Assembly (NCBI GenBank): GCA_003445855.1
Contig: DMCG01000240.1
Coordinates: 1,160-13,932 of the forward strand
DNA from: Spartobacteria bacterium
GTDB taxonomy: Bacteria; Verrucomicrobiota; Verrucomicrobiia; Chthoniobacterales; UBA10450
Length of the DNA stretch: 12,773 nt
Reading direction: 5' to 3'
Below are positions 1 through 7,131 of this stretch, in pieces. The notes beneath the pieces were generated by a model, which was given only the letters and a program-made list of their open reading frames with translations, searched no databases and was not told the origin of the DNA. Both the position numbers and the translations under genes were made by a program. Each line of letters starts with the position of its first letter. Position 1 is the stretch's first letter.

Positions 1-465
1 CGCGAAATTCATCGCGCTCTGCAAGAGCTCGGGTTGCGCGTTGCGTTGAGAAGTCGATCTTCAACTGTCGAGCCTCCGATTGATTGTTTGGTTCTCGATT
101 CGACCGGCGAGTTGCGAAATTGGTACACAGTTGCAACCGTCGTTTTCATCGGGAAAAGTCTCACTGCGCGCGGCGGGCAAAATCCAGCGGAGGCAATCGT
201 CGCTGGCAAGCCCGTCGTGTTTGGGCAGCACATGGAGAACTTCGCCGCTTTTGCGCGGTCGCTGGTTGAGCGCGGTGGTGCGCTACAAATCGGTTCTGCC
301 AATGAATTGGAGCGGGCGATTGTCGATCTTTTGCGCGATGCTGGTTTACGTCAAAGGCTGGCGGAAAACGCTCGTGAAGTGCTCAATACCCATCGCGGAG
401 CGAGTGCGCGCACAGCTGCGCTGGTTGATTTACTTGCGTCCCCGCTCGTAAACCCGAAGGGCTAA
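1..465 (+). CDS. waaA: Kdo transferase WaaA, C-terminal part (5' end outside window)
   Basis: WaaA transfers 3-deoxy-D-manno-octulosonate from CMP-Kdo to lipid A precursor at the inner face of the cytoplasmic membrane. Reading frame 1 is open from the first base to TAA at 463-465, giving 154 visible residues; the N-terminal acceptor half lies upstream of the window. The visible part matches the GT-B C-terminal domain: a D-S-T-G-E-L segment at visible residues 33-38, then the hallmark G-G-Q-N-P-A-E loop at 58-64 that binds the CMP moiety, then G-K-P-V-V-F-G at 69-75 and the H-x-x-N-F segment at 77-81. Family members have D-T-x-G-E-L, G-G-H-N-P-x-E and G-P-H-x-x-N-F at these places, so the His to Gln change in the loop is a mild variation. 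A short Leu/Arg-rich C-terminal helix follows. The nearest downstream gene is a tRNA, so this appears to end its transcription unit. Confidence 0.88.
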   Translation, partial: REIHRALQELGLRVALRSRSSTVEPPIDCLVLDSTGELRNWYTVATVVFIGKSLTARGGQNPAEAIVAGKPVVFGQHMENFAAFARSLVERGGALQIGSANELERAIVDLLRDAGLRQRLAENAREVLNTHRGASARTAALVDLLASPLVNPKG

Positions 466-617
466 GGTCTACGTCGCACGGCTCCCGCCGGCTCCGTTGA
501 TTCGCTTTCTCCCGAAAGCTCACCCGTTCGGGTCGCCCATCCATGTCGCTCGCGTCCCCGCGGCTCCATTGTCGATCTTTCCCCGGCGAGTCCAAATTTT
601 ATCGAGTGATCGAAGAC

Positions 618-634
618 ATACGTGATTCACGTAT
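618..634. repeat. Perfect 17-bp palindrome (8-bp arms, 1-nt centre)
   Basis: The arms ATACGTGA and TCACGTAT are exact reverse complements around a single T at 626. This lies between waaA and tRNA-Glu, about 70 bases upstream of the putative tRNA promoter. Such a compact, AT-flanked dyad is typical of a binding site for a dimeric regulator, but no regulator gene is nearby and no other copy was noticed in the window. The remaining waaA-tRNA spacer holds only small dyads: a 6-bp stem at 504-519 and a 5-bp stem around 522-533. Confidence 0.5.
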
Positions 635-654
635 AGCATCATCTTTGCAGGAGG

Positions 655-678
655 CGGGCGCGGAAAAAGCCGCGCCCG
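655..678 (+). terminator. GC-rich 9-bp hairpin between waaA and tRNA-Glu, possible terminator
   Basis: CGGGCGCGG at 655-663 pairs perfectly with CCGCGCCCG at 670-678 around a six-base A-rich loop. The stem is very stable. It is followed by GCAATTTGCC rather than a real T-run, so it is not a textbook intrinsic terminator. It could still act as a weak terminator for waaA, or be a small dispersed repeat unit. Confidence 0.35.
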
Positions 679-688
679 GCAATTTGCC

Positions 689-717
689 TTGCGCGACAGG
701 AGCTCAATTCCGATATT
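689..717 (+). promoter_or_regulatory. Putative sigma-70-type promoter of tRNA-Glu
   Basis: TTGCGC at 689-694 and GATATT at 712-717 are separated by exactly 17 bases and resemble the TTGACA/TATAAT boxes with a few mismatches. Transcription would start near 724, a few bases upstream of the mature tRNA 5' end at 731. The prediction rests only on box similarity, spacing and position. Confidence 0.4.
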
Positions 718-730
718 GCCCGGCTTTTGT

Positions 731-806
731 GACCCTATCGTCTAGAGGCCCAGGACACCGCCCTTTCACGGCGGTAACACGGGTTCGAATCCCGTTAGGG
801 TCGCCA
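731..806 (+). tRNA. tRNA-Glu (anticodon TTC)
   Basis: This is a full 76-nt cloverleaf. The acceptor stem GACCCTA (731-737) pairs with TAGGGTC (796-802), followed by discriminator G and an encoded CCA at 804-806. The anticodon stem CCGCC/GGCGG encloses the 7-nt loop CTTTCAC, whose central triplet TTC reads Glu codons GAA/GAG. The T-loop GGTTCGAATCC is canonical. The D-arm with TCTAGAGGCCCAGGAC is typical of bacterial tRNA-Glu. The ORF crossing this tRNA is a chance reading. Confidence 0.97.
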
Positions 807-912
807 CTCCTTTTCGTTTGTAGAAAGCGAGAAAGAGAGATTGCTCCTTGCATGTCTCGTTCGGGCGGTGACCTTCCCGAGCTATGAAGAAACGATCGCG
901 CTCCCTTCTCCG

Positions 913-2154
913 GTGAAGGAATCAGCGCTGCTGCGGTTCACCGACCGGTACGTAGGACAGTTTGTCTGCTGTCTGCTTTCTCTCTTTAAGCGCAAGCGCA
1001 AAATCTCAGCCTGCCGGCGCATTCTGTTCATCGAGTTTTTCGAGATGGGCGCCGCCATCATGTCTTATTCGGCACTAAAGTACGTCAAAAACAAGCTGCC
1101 GGAGTGCGAGCTACATGTCCTGTGCATGGGCGGGAGCAAGGAGTCGTGGGAGCTTCTTGGATTGGTGCCCGTGCAAAATATCCACGGCGTAGAGGGCAAG
1201 GACATGCTGCGGTTTCTTTTCTCTGTGCTTGGCACGCTTGGAGGCTTGCGCCGAAAGCGGTTTGATCTTGTGGTCGACTTAGACAAGTTCACAAGACTTT
1301 CGGCCATCGCTTCATTCCTTGTTGGCGCCCGGCAAGTAGCGGGCTTTTATCGCTACGAGTACGAGGGGCTCTATCGCGGTGACCTCGTTGACATTCCGTG
1401 TGCTTTCAATCAGAACGCGCACATTGCGAAAAACTTTCTTGCCTTGTGTAAGGTTGCGCTTGCCGAAAAGCAGCACTATCCCAACTACAAGGGGCCAGTA
1501 GAAAGCTCAGAGATTCTCCTCCCCTCGTTCAAGTCCGATCCCGATCTTGCACGGCAGGTGAAGGAGCGGGTGAGAGTGATCTTTCCTGATTGGCGGGAGG
1601 ATCCCCTTGTTTTGGTGAATCCGGATGTGGGACCTAATCTACCGATAAGAAATTATCCGGCCGGCCATTACGCTAAGGTGATTAGCGGAATTCTTGGGCG
1701 ATCTGCTGAAACTCGTGTTCTGTTAATTGGTGTGCCGGAGAATGCGGCAGTGTGCGAGAAAATTGTTGCGACTGTTCGAAATGACCGTTGCCGCAATTTT
1801 TGCGGAGGAACCCGATCGCTTGTTGAGCTTCTCGAGCTCATAAATTTCTCTCGTTTACTGATAAGTAACGATAACGGTCCGGCGCATTTTGCTTCACTTA
1901 CTCCGACACCTATTTTGGCGCTCTTTAGCACTGATTCCCCCTTCGTCTATGGACCGCTGGGCAATTGTGTGATTTTGTATACGTTCTTCCACTGCAGTCC
2001 GTGCATCAGTGTTTTGAACAACAAGCGCTCGCGCTGTACGAACAATCTCTGTCTGCAAACTCTTGAGCCCGCAAAGGTGCTTGAAAGTGCCATGCGGGTC
2101 ATGGAAGGCCAGGTGACCTATCGCACTATCAACGGCGAGTGGAGCTATCTATAA
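913..2154 (+). CDS. GT9 family glycosyltransferase (heptosyltransferase-like)
   Basis: ADP-heptose:LPS heptosyltransferase-type enzymes are cytoplasmic GT-B proteins that add sugars to the lipopolysaccharide core. The N-terminal Rossmann domain begins with R-R-I-L-F-I-E-F-F-E-M-G-A-A-I (from about 1015), the usual acceptor-side glycine loop. The C-terminal domain has L-V-N-P-D near 1612-1626, standing where many family members have an N-P-G-A-like segment. It also has the diagnostic S-N-D-N-G-P-A-H-F-A donor motif near 1864-1893. A Cys-rich tail (C-S-P-C, C-T-N-N-L-C) is common in this subgroup. The frame is open from a TTG at 841. I chose GTG 913 because the protein then starts with V-K-E-S-A-L-L-R-F, matching related proteins that begin just before a 'DRYVG' segment; no strong Shine-Dalgarno is visible, so TTG 841 or GTG 868 remain possible. 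The length is 413 residues. Its sugar donor is not established; the nearby waaA supports an LPS role. Confidence 0.82.
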   Translation: MKESALLRFTDRYVGQFVCCLLSLFKRKRKISACRRILFIEFFEMGAAIMSYSALKYVKNKLPECELHVLCMGGSKESWELLGLVPVQNIHGVEGKDMLRFLFSVLGTLGGLRRKRFDLVVDLDKFTRLSAIASFLVGARQVAGFYRYEYEGLYRGDLVDIPCAFNQNAHIAKNFLALCKVALAEKQHYPNYKGPVESSEILLPSFKSDPDLARQVKERVRVIFPDWREDPLVLVNPDVGPNLPIRNYPAGHYAKVISGILGRSAETRVLLIGVPENAAVCEKIVATVRNDRCRNFCGGTRSLVELLELINFSRLLISNDNGPAHFASLTPTPILALFSTDSPFVYGPLGNCVILYTFFHCSPCISVLNNKRSRCTNNLCLQTLEPAKVLESAMRVMEGQVTYRTINGEWSYL

Positions 2155-2197
2155 GGGCTCCGAAAAGATTCAACCAGCGTCGCTTGATTGCTTACGT

Positions 2198-2212
2198 GCA
2201 CGGCGACCGTGC
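2198..2212. terminator. Small hairpin between convergent genes
   Basis: GCACGG at 2198-2203 pairs with CCGTGC at 2207-2212 around a three-base CGA loop. It lies between the end of the GT9 gene (+) and the remnant of the GT-C array (-), where a shared terminator would be expected. There is no T-run on either side, so the terminator role is only positional inference. Confidence 0.3.
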
Positions 2213-2214
2213 CG

Positions 2215-2310
2215 TTACTGAAGTGATGGAAGGTGGGTCGCGATCGTGAGAAGGACAATCCCGAGCGCGGCGAACTGCAACTGTTGGAAACTACGGGTTA
2301 GCAGCAGCCC
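2215..2310 (-). pseudogene. N-terminal relic of a third GT-C glycosyltransferase copy
   Basis: Read on the minus strand, this fragment encodes L-L-T-R-S-F-Q-Q-L-Q-F-A-A-L-G-I-V-L-L-T and then I-A-T-H-L-P-S-L-Q-stop. It matches the first membrane helix of the two intact upstream GT-C genes (LTRSIRQFQFAALGIVLLT in one, LTLSLRQLQLVALGIVVLT in the other). The homology stops abruptly at L-P-S-L, just before the H-P-Q-P-I-[ND]-D-E catalytic loop, where the sequence reads CAG-TAA (stop at 2215-2217). The position equivalent to the ATG start is CTG (2302-2304). The spacing from the preceding gene's stop is about 20 bases, against 19 between the two intact genes, so the relic sits exactly where a third tandem copy would begin. 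It is a remnant after a deletion and should not be functional. Confidence 0.8.
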
Positions 2311-5300
2311 ATGGGCGCTCGCGCCTAGCGCATCCGATAAACCAAACCTTCGGCCGTCCGCGTAACCGGTTCGTATCGTTCCGCCAGCAGTCTGGCCAGA
2401 ATTGGAAAGTCCCGCACGGGGTAGAGCGCGTCGGGATCGGAATAAAGATCGACGATGTAGACGGGCGGGTGTGTGACAAAATCTTGTTCGAGCGTCATCC
2501 ACGCGCCCGGGACGATCCACTTGCGAGTGTCAACGCCGGGAAGCGGTCCCCCGAACACATAGCCAGTGAGCGGAAAGGTCAAGATGTAGCGACAGGCGGG
2601 ACGTCGTTGAGACTCGAGATAGATGTTCGGCGCGTGGCCCCAGACGAAAATCCTGTCGTCAAAAGCTGAATGCTCGGACAGATATCGTCCTGTCTCGGAC
2701 GGTTCGCGTCGCGAACCCAGCCCTCGCCAGTGCGTGATTGAGAATGCGACAATGGTGAGCACCAGCCAGGCGTACGCGACCGCGGGTCGCAGCAGCCAGA
2801 GAGGTGGTTGCGTTCTCCCGGACCACAGCCGTGCATAGTGCGGCGCTCCAAGCAGCGCGAGGGGCGGGATTAGTTGGATGTAGTAGTGCGGGTAAAAGCG
2901 CGCCCCGGCTGCAGTGCCGATAGCCGAAGCAACGACCAGTGCGAGGAGCGCCGTTCGCTCAGCGCTTTTGCCCGTCCAGATACCGTTCTTGTCTCGATAC
3001 GCCATTGCCGCACCGATCAGCAGCGGCAAGCAGGCGCCGATGAACGCGAGCGTGAGCAGGATTCCGCGTTTCCAAAATAAATGCGGAATTGAAGGGTTGG
3101 TAATCGTCCAGTAGAAAGCGTCGCGGAGGATGCCTTGCTTCCAAAGCATGGTCGTCACCAGACCAAGCGTTGCGAAAAACCCCGCCGTGAGCATGGCGGC
3201 GTGAACGACCGACGCTGTTCGTGTCAAACCGCGACTCGCACGATAGCTTGGGAGAAGCAGATAGATGCCGAGCGGCACCGCTGCGATCGCCGCCGGCTGT
3301 TTGAGCAGGAATCCCGCGCACAGGAGCGCGCCAGCGACGACGAGCTCGGGCCGTACTCGCGACGAGCTCCGCCTGAGCCCTATCGCCCACGCCCACACGA
3401 GAGGAAGATTCATCAGCAACTCACCGTTGAAGGCCAGGTTCTTGAACGTCGCCCAGGGTTGAAAGACACCGTAGAGCAGCGCCGCGGTCAATCCGGTCTC
3501 GCGATCGAACAACCCTCTGCCGATCACATACAGGCCGGCCATCGTGCCCAGCGTCCACGCGAGGGCGACGGCATGCAGCGCCTTCCAGTTAAACTTTCCC
3601 GCCGCCTCGAACACGGCCGCATACGTCCAAAATAGGAGCGGCGGCTTGCGATCCGCCGCGTCGACATACGGTCGGCCTCCGTCGACGATCTCGTTTGCCA
3701 CGACGGAATACACCGCTTCATCATCAATGGGCTGCGGATGCAGAAGTGACGGAAGGCGGGTCGCGACCGTGAGGACGACAATCCCGAGCGCGACCAATTG
3801 TAACTGTCGAAGGCTAAGGGTTAGCATTACCAATCGGCCTCCGCGCCTAGCGCATCCGATAAACCACACCCTCGGCGGTTCGCGCCACCGGACGGTACCG
3901 TTCCGCCAGCAGTCTGGCTAGAATCGGAAAGTCCTGCACTGGATACGGCGCATTTTTGGGATCGAACCGGAGATCGACGATGTATGCAGGCGGGTGTCGG
4001 CCAAAATCTTGTTCGAGCGTCATCCACGCGCCCGGCAGGATACGCTTTCGACCGTGGACCTTCCCGGGGATTTGCCCAGGGAACACATAGCCAGTGAGCG
4101 GAAAGCTCATGAAGTAGCGACAGGCGGGACGTCGTCGAGCTTCGAGATAGAACCTGGCGTTGTTGCCCCAGACGAAAATTCTGTCATCAGGAGCTGAATG
4201 TTCGGACAGATATCGACCTGTCTCGGAGGGTTCGTGTTTCGAGGCCAGCACTAGCCAGTGCGAGATTGAGAACGCGACGACGGTGAGTCCCAGCCAGGCG
4301 TAGGTGACCGCAGGCCCCAGCAACCAATGACGCGGTTGCGTTCTGCCGGACCAGAGCTGTGCGTAGTGCGGCGCTGCGAGCAGCGCGAGCGGTGGGATCA
4401 GCTGGATATAGTAGTGAGGGTAAAAGCGACCCCCTGCCGCGGTGCCGAGAGCCGACGCGACGACCAGCCCGAGAAGTGCCGTCCGCTCAGAGCTCTTGCC
4501 CATCCAGACACCATTTTTGTCTCGACACGCCATTGCCGCGCCGATCAGCAGTGGCATGCAGGCCCCGATGAACGCCAGCGTGAGCAGGACTCCACTTTCC
4601 CAGAACACGTGCGGGTTGGCATGGTCGGTGATCGTCCAGTAGAACGCCTCGCGGAGGATGCCTTGCTCCTGGAGGATGATCGTCACCAAACTAAGCGTTG
4701 CGAAAAACCCCACCGTGAGCATGGCGGCGTGGGTGACAGACGCCGTTCGCGTCAAGCCGCGGCTCGTACGATAGCTCGGGAGGAGCAGATAGATTCCGAG
4801 TGGTACCGCTGCGATCGCCGCCGGCTGTTTGAGCAGAAATCCCACGCACAGGAGCGCGCCAGCGACGACGAGCTCGGGCCGTACTCGCGACGAGCTCCGC
4901 CTGAGCCCTATCGCCCACGCCCACACCAAAGGAAGATTCATCATCAACTCGCCGTTGAATGCCAGGTTCTGATACGTCGCCCAAGGTTGGAAGACACTGT
5001 AAAGCAGCGCCGCGATCAATCCCGTGTCGCGATCGAACAAGCGTCTGCTAATCACATACAGGCCGGCCATCGTGCCCAGCGTCCACACCAGGGCGACTAC
5101 ATGCAGCGCCTTCCAGTTATACTTTCCCGCCGCCTCGAACACCGCCGCATACGTCCAGAATAGGAGCGGTGGCTTGCGATCCGTCGCGTCCACGTAGGGC
5201 CGACCTCCGTCGACAATCTCGTTCGCCACGACGGAATATGGCCACTCGTCGTTGATTGGCTGCGGGTGCAGAAGTGACGGAAGGCGGGTCAGGACCGTGA

Positions 5301-5355
5301 GAAGGACGATGCCAAGGGCGGCGAACTGAAACTGTCGGATGCTACGGGTTAGCAT
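2222..5355. repeat. Tandem gene array, about 1.52-kb unit, two full copies plus a fragment
   Basis: The stop-to-stop period between the two intact GT-C genes is 1522 bases, and a third unit begins at 2310 but is cut after about 90 bases. The junctions are alike: each stop lies in CGCCTAGCGCATCCGATAAA (minus-strand reading of V-Y-R-M-R-stop), and the next N-terminus begins about 20 bases on. An 82-base run, 3317-3398 against 4845-4926, is identical including synonymous sites, although neighbouring parts differ every 8-12 bases. This suggests recent gene conversion or recombination between the copies. Confidence 0.8.
2325..3827 (-). CDS. GT-C (PMT/ArnT-like) membrane glycosyltransferase, tandem copy 2
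   Basis: This is an integral-membrane glycosyltransferase of the PMT_2/ArnT superfamily. Such enzymes use polyprenyl-phosphate sugars and modify lipids or proteins on the periplasmic side. The 500-residue protein has a first helix at about residues 9-25, then the I-D-D-E loop at 34-37 holding the acidic residues expected at the GT-C active site, then D-R-K-P-P-L-L-F-W at 59-67, a lipid-carrier/acceptor motif typical of this superfamily. Many further hydrophobic helices follow, and the last roughly 120 residues form a soluble domain ending V-Y-R-M-R. I chose ATG 3827 over the ATG at 3869 because GGAGG stands about 10 bases upstream, the protein then aligns with copy 1 at M-L-T, and 3869 would overlap copy 1. 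The stop is TAG. It lies 19 bases after copy 1 and is presumably co-transcribed. The sugar and acceptor cannot be told from sequence. Confidence 0.85.
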   Translation of the reverse strand: MLTLSLRQLQLVALGIVVLTVATRLPSLLHPQPIDDEAVYSVVANEIVDGGRPYVDAADRKPPLLFWTYAAVFEAAGKFNWKALHAVALAWTLGTMAGLYVIGRGLFDRETGLTAALLYGVFQPWATFKNLAFNGELLMNLPLVWAWAIGLRRSSSRVRPELVVAGALLCAGFLLKQPAAIAAVPLGIYLLLPSYRASRGLTRTASVVHAAMLTAGFFATLGLVTTMLWKQGILRDAFYWTITNPSIPHLFWKRGILLTLAFIGACLPLLIGAAMAYRDKNGIWTGKSAERTALLALVVASAIGTAAGARFYPHYYIQLIPPLALLGAPHYARLWSGRTQPPLWLLRPAVAYAWLVLTIVAFSITHWRGLGSRREPSETGRYLSEHSAFDDRIFVWGHAPNIYLESQRRPACRYILTFPLTGYVFGGPLPGVDTRKWIVPGAWMTLEQDFVTHPPVYIVDLYSDPDALYPVRDFPILARLLAERYEPVTRTAEGLVYRMR

Positions 5356-5385
5356 TTCCATCACGTGCACCGGTTTGATTGCCAT
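3847..5385 (-). CDS. GT-C (PMT/ArnT-like) membrane glycosyltransferase, tandem copy 1
   Basis: This is the first of two tandem paralogues and has the same architecture as the gene immediately downstream of it. It is a multi-helix membrane protein of 512 residues with the I-N-D-E acidic loop at 44-47, D-R-K-P-P-L-L-F-W at 69-77, about 10-12 predicted helices and a C-terminal soluble tail. The two proteins look roughly 80% identical by eye. They are nearly invariant around N-L-P-L-V-W-A-W-A-I-G-L-R-R and more divergent in the C-terminal 100 residues. ATG 5385 is the longest start. Internal ATGs at 5361 and 5355 would give M-E-M-L-T or M-L-T and align better with copy 2; no site has a strong Shine-Dalgarno. 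The gene is divergent from the sphingolipid desaturase remnant across a 141-bp gap. GT-C enzymes can glycosylate lipids, so a link to the adjacent sphingolipid genes is possible but unproven. Confidence 0.85.
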   Translation of the reverse strand: MAIKPVHVMEMLTRSIRQFQFAALGIVLLTVLTRLPSLLHPQPINDEWPYSVVANEIVDGGRPYVDATDRKPPLLFWTYAAVFEAAGKYNWKALHVVALVWTLGTMAGLYVISRRLFDRDTGLIAALLYSVFQPWATYQNLAFNGELMMNLPLVWAWAIGLRRSSSRVRPELVVAGALLCVGFLLKQPAAIAAVPLGIYLLLPSYRTSRGLTRTASVTHAAMLTVGFFATLSLVTIILQEQGILREAFYWTITDHANPHVFWESGVLLTLAFIGACMPLLIGAAMACRDKNGVWMGKSSERTALLGLVVASALGTAAGGRFYPHYYIQLIPPLALLAAPHYAQLWSGRTQPRHWLLGPAVTYAWLGLTVVAFSISHWLVLASKHEPSETGRYLSEHSAPDDRIFVWGNNARFYLEARRRPACRYFMSFPLTGYVFPGQIPGKVHGRKRILPGAWMTLEQDFGRHPPAYIVDLRFDPKNAPYPVQDFPILARLLAERYRPVARTAEGVVYRMR

Positions 5386-5433
5386 CGAAAAAGTTTTCTC
5401 GCATTTTTTTCATCCATAATCATGGTGAATTTC

Positions 5434-5456
5434 CACGGCTGCAGACCGTGTTTTTT
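5434..5456 (+). terminator. Weak stem-loop with T6 run upstream of the desaturase remnant
   Basis: CACGG (5434-5438) pairs with CCGTG (5446-5450) around CTGCAGA and is followed directly by six T. This has the form of an intrinsic terminator or attenuator on the + strand, but the stem is only 5 bp. It lies in the leader between the divergent GT-C gene and the desaturase remnant, where no + strand gene ends, so attenuation or chance are both possible. Confidence 0.25.
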
Positions 5457-5526
5457 CCACCAGTCGTTCGGATCGCGGTCCCGCGACGGAGCGTTGTTGA
5501 AAAAAGCTCGGTTTAAGGCTTGGTTT

Positions 5527-6514
5527 ATGATAAGCAAGCCTTTCCAGAAAAAGTTGATGCACGCCGCTTTTTACCAGTCGGAACTTGATCAGCCGCACCC
5601 GAACCGCGCACGGGCGATCATTAAAGCGCACCCGGAAGTTCGGCAATTGATGGTAAGAAACCCGTACACGGCGGCGATCGCGCTTTCGACCGTGGTTCTG
5701 CAAACGTCGATTGCGTTTTTGATGGGAAACTCGGGTTCGATTACTGGTGGCTCAGCCTGCTCGTCGCTTATAGTGTGGGCGCGTTCGTGAACCATGCCAA
5801 CTACGTGATCATTCACGATGCAACGCATAATCTGATTTTGCGGAGCAAAAGCTGGAACAAAATGATCGGGATCCTTGCCGATCTTCCAAATCTGACGCCC
5901 GGCGCGATGGGCTTCCGAGTTTATCATTTGAAGCATCATTCGCATCAAGGCGATTACGAATACGACGCTGATCTGGCCAATCACTGGGAGGCGCGGTTGG
6001 TTGGCAACAAATGGTATCGCAAAGCGCTTTGGCTGATGCTCTTTCCTTTTTTCCAGCTGACTCGTCCACCGCGATTGAAAGCGATTACGATGTGGGACAG
6101 ATGGTTTTTTGTGAATTTCGCGTGCGTGGCAGTTTATGACGCGGCGATTGTTTATTTCTGCGGCTGGGCCGGACTACTTTATCTCACGTTTTCATTTTTC
6201 TTCTCGATCGGGCTGCACCCGGTGGGCGCGCGTTGGATCCAGGAGCATTACACTTACGAGTTTGACCAGGAGACGACGAGTTATTACGGACCATCAACCG
6301 TGTCGCCCTCAATAGGGGATATCATAACGAGCATCATGGTCTGCCCTCGATCCCGAGCCGGTTACTCTTTCAGTTCATTTTCGACAAACGATACACTTTG
6401 TTTTCGCGAATCGAGCGCATGAAACAAGGCAAAGGAATCGGGTCGCCAGGTTCAGGGGTGATTGTCGATCCAATGAGCGGCGTTGATCTCAGCGCCAGGC
6501 CGATTAATTTTTAA
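5527..6514 (+). pseudogene. Sphingolipid delta-4 (dihydroceramide) desaturase, DEGS-like, disrupted
   Basis: DEGS enzymes are di-iron membrane desaturases that insert the 4,5-trans double bond into dihydroceramide. The remnant shows the family-specific N-terminal motif D-Q-P-H-P-N-R at about residues 20-26, the histidine boxes H-D-A-T-H (5814-5828) and H-L-K-H-H (5925-5939), then G-L-H-P-V-G, E-H-Y and S-Y-Y-G-P, and the third box H-N-E-H-H (6323-6337). These align with human DEGS1 in order and spacing. The frame breaks twice. Near 5733-5735 (GGG) one base is missing between M-G-N-S-G and F-D-Y-W-W. Near 6306-6308 (CCC) one base is missing before L-N-R-G-Y-H-N-E-H-H. In addition, after L-P-S-I-P-S-R the sequence jumps to L-L-F-Q-F-I-F-D, omitting roughly 25 residues present in DEGS1. 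The start ATG 5527 is chosen because it gives a DEGS-like short N-terminus; ATG 5557 is an alternative. The stop TAA (6512-6514) is two bases before the hydroxylase start. Single-base losses could be sequencing errors, but the internal deletion argues for real decay. Confidence 0.85.
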
Positions 6515-6516
6515 TT

Positions 6517-7131
6517 ATGGAGCAGCGGCATTACGTTTCGAACAAGAATGAAACCGTTCGCATGTTCGAGAGCGATTTCATGGAGCTCTTTTCGCACGTG
6601 CATCCCGTGACGCCTTTGGTGCTTTACCTCCCGGTCGTTGGCTACATGCTTTACGTTGCACTTTGGCAACGAAAATTGTCGATCTTGCTTGTGGCGGGAT
6701 TGGTTCTGCTCGGCGTGCTGGCCTGGACGCTTTTCGAGTACATCATGCATCGTTACGCATTTCACCACGAACCGAAGAGCCGTTGGGGGAAACGGCTGCA
6801 CTTTATTGTGCACGGCGTGCATCATGACTATCCCAATGATGCCAAGCGGCTGGTGATGCCGCCGAGCGTAAGCGTTCCGATAGCGGTTTTGCTTTACGTG
6901 TTTTTCATGGCTGTTTTCGGCCGGTTCTCGTCAGCTCTTTTCGCAGGGTTTGTGTGTGGCTATCTTTGCTAGGACATGATCCACTACGCCACGCACCATT
7001 TTCCCATCAAACGGGGCGTTTGGCTGCGGGTGAAGCAACACCATCTTAGCCACCACTATAAAGATGATCAGGCCGGCTACGGAGTCAGCTCGCCGTTGTA
7101 GGATTACGTCTTCCGAACGAGCCGAAAATAG
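6517..7131 (+). pseudogene. Fatty acid/ceramide 2-hydroxylase (FA2H/Scs7-like), two in-frame stops
   Basis: FA2H-type enzymes are di-iron membrane proteins that 2-hydroxylate the N-acyl chain of sphingolipids. The reading frame from ATG 6517 carries the family's His clusters in order: E-Y-I-M-H-R-Y-A-F-H, H-F-I-V-H-G-V-H-H-D-Y-P-N-D, then R-L-V-M-P-P-S, D-M-I-H-Y-A-T-H-H and Q-H-H-L-S-H-H-Y-K. It ends with G-Y-G-V-S-S-P-L-x-D-Y-V-F. Two TAG codons interrupt it: at 6970-6972, where relatives have Tyr (L-C-Y-D-M-I-H), and at 7099-7101, where relatives have Trp (S-P-L-W-D-Y-V-F). The natural end is the TAG at 7129-7131. The protein up to the first stop (151 residues) lacks the second half of the metal ligands, so it should be inactive. 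No N-terminal cytochrome b5 domain is present, unlike human FA2H. The gene follows the desaturase remnant by two bases, so they were once one operon. Confidence 0.85.

Noticed and set aside
543..887. ORF of 114 codons spanning tRNA-Glu
   Set aside because: It crosses the whole tRNA and shows no protein-family features; a chance open frame.
4327..5163. Long + strand ORF of 278 codons
   Set aside because: It is the opposite strand of the intact GT-C copy 1; its Arg/Glu-rich translation has no family features, and the same shadow is seen opposite copy 2 at 3135-3635.
5306..5790. Start of the desaturase at ATG 5365
   Set aside because: This would add 54 residues without family similarity and overlap the divergent GT-C gene start; ATG 5527 gives the normal DEGS-like N-terminus.
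6970..7101. Amber (TAG) recoding in the hydroxylase gene as an expanded code
   Set aside because: The two TAGs replace different residues (Tyr and Trp), and several other genes here end naturally at TAG (both GT-C genes and both CDP-alcohol transferases), so TAG is an ordinary stop.
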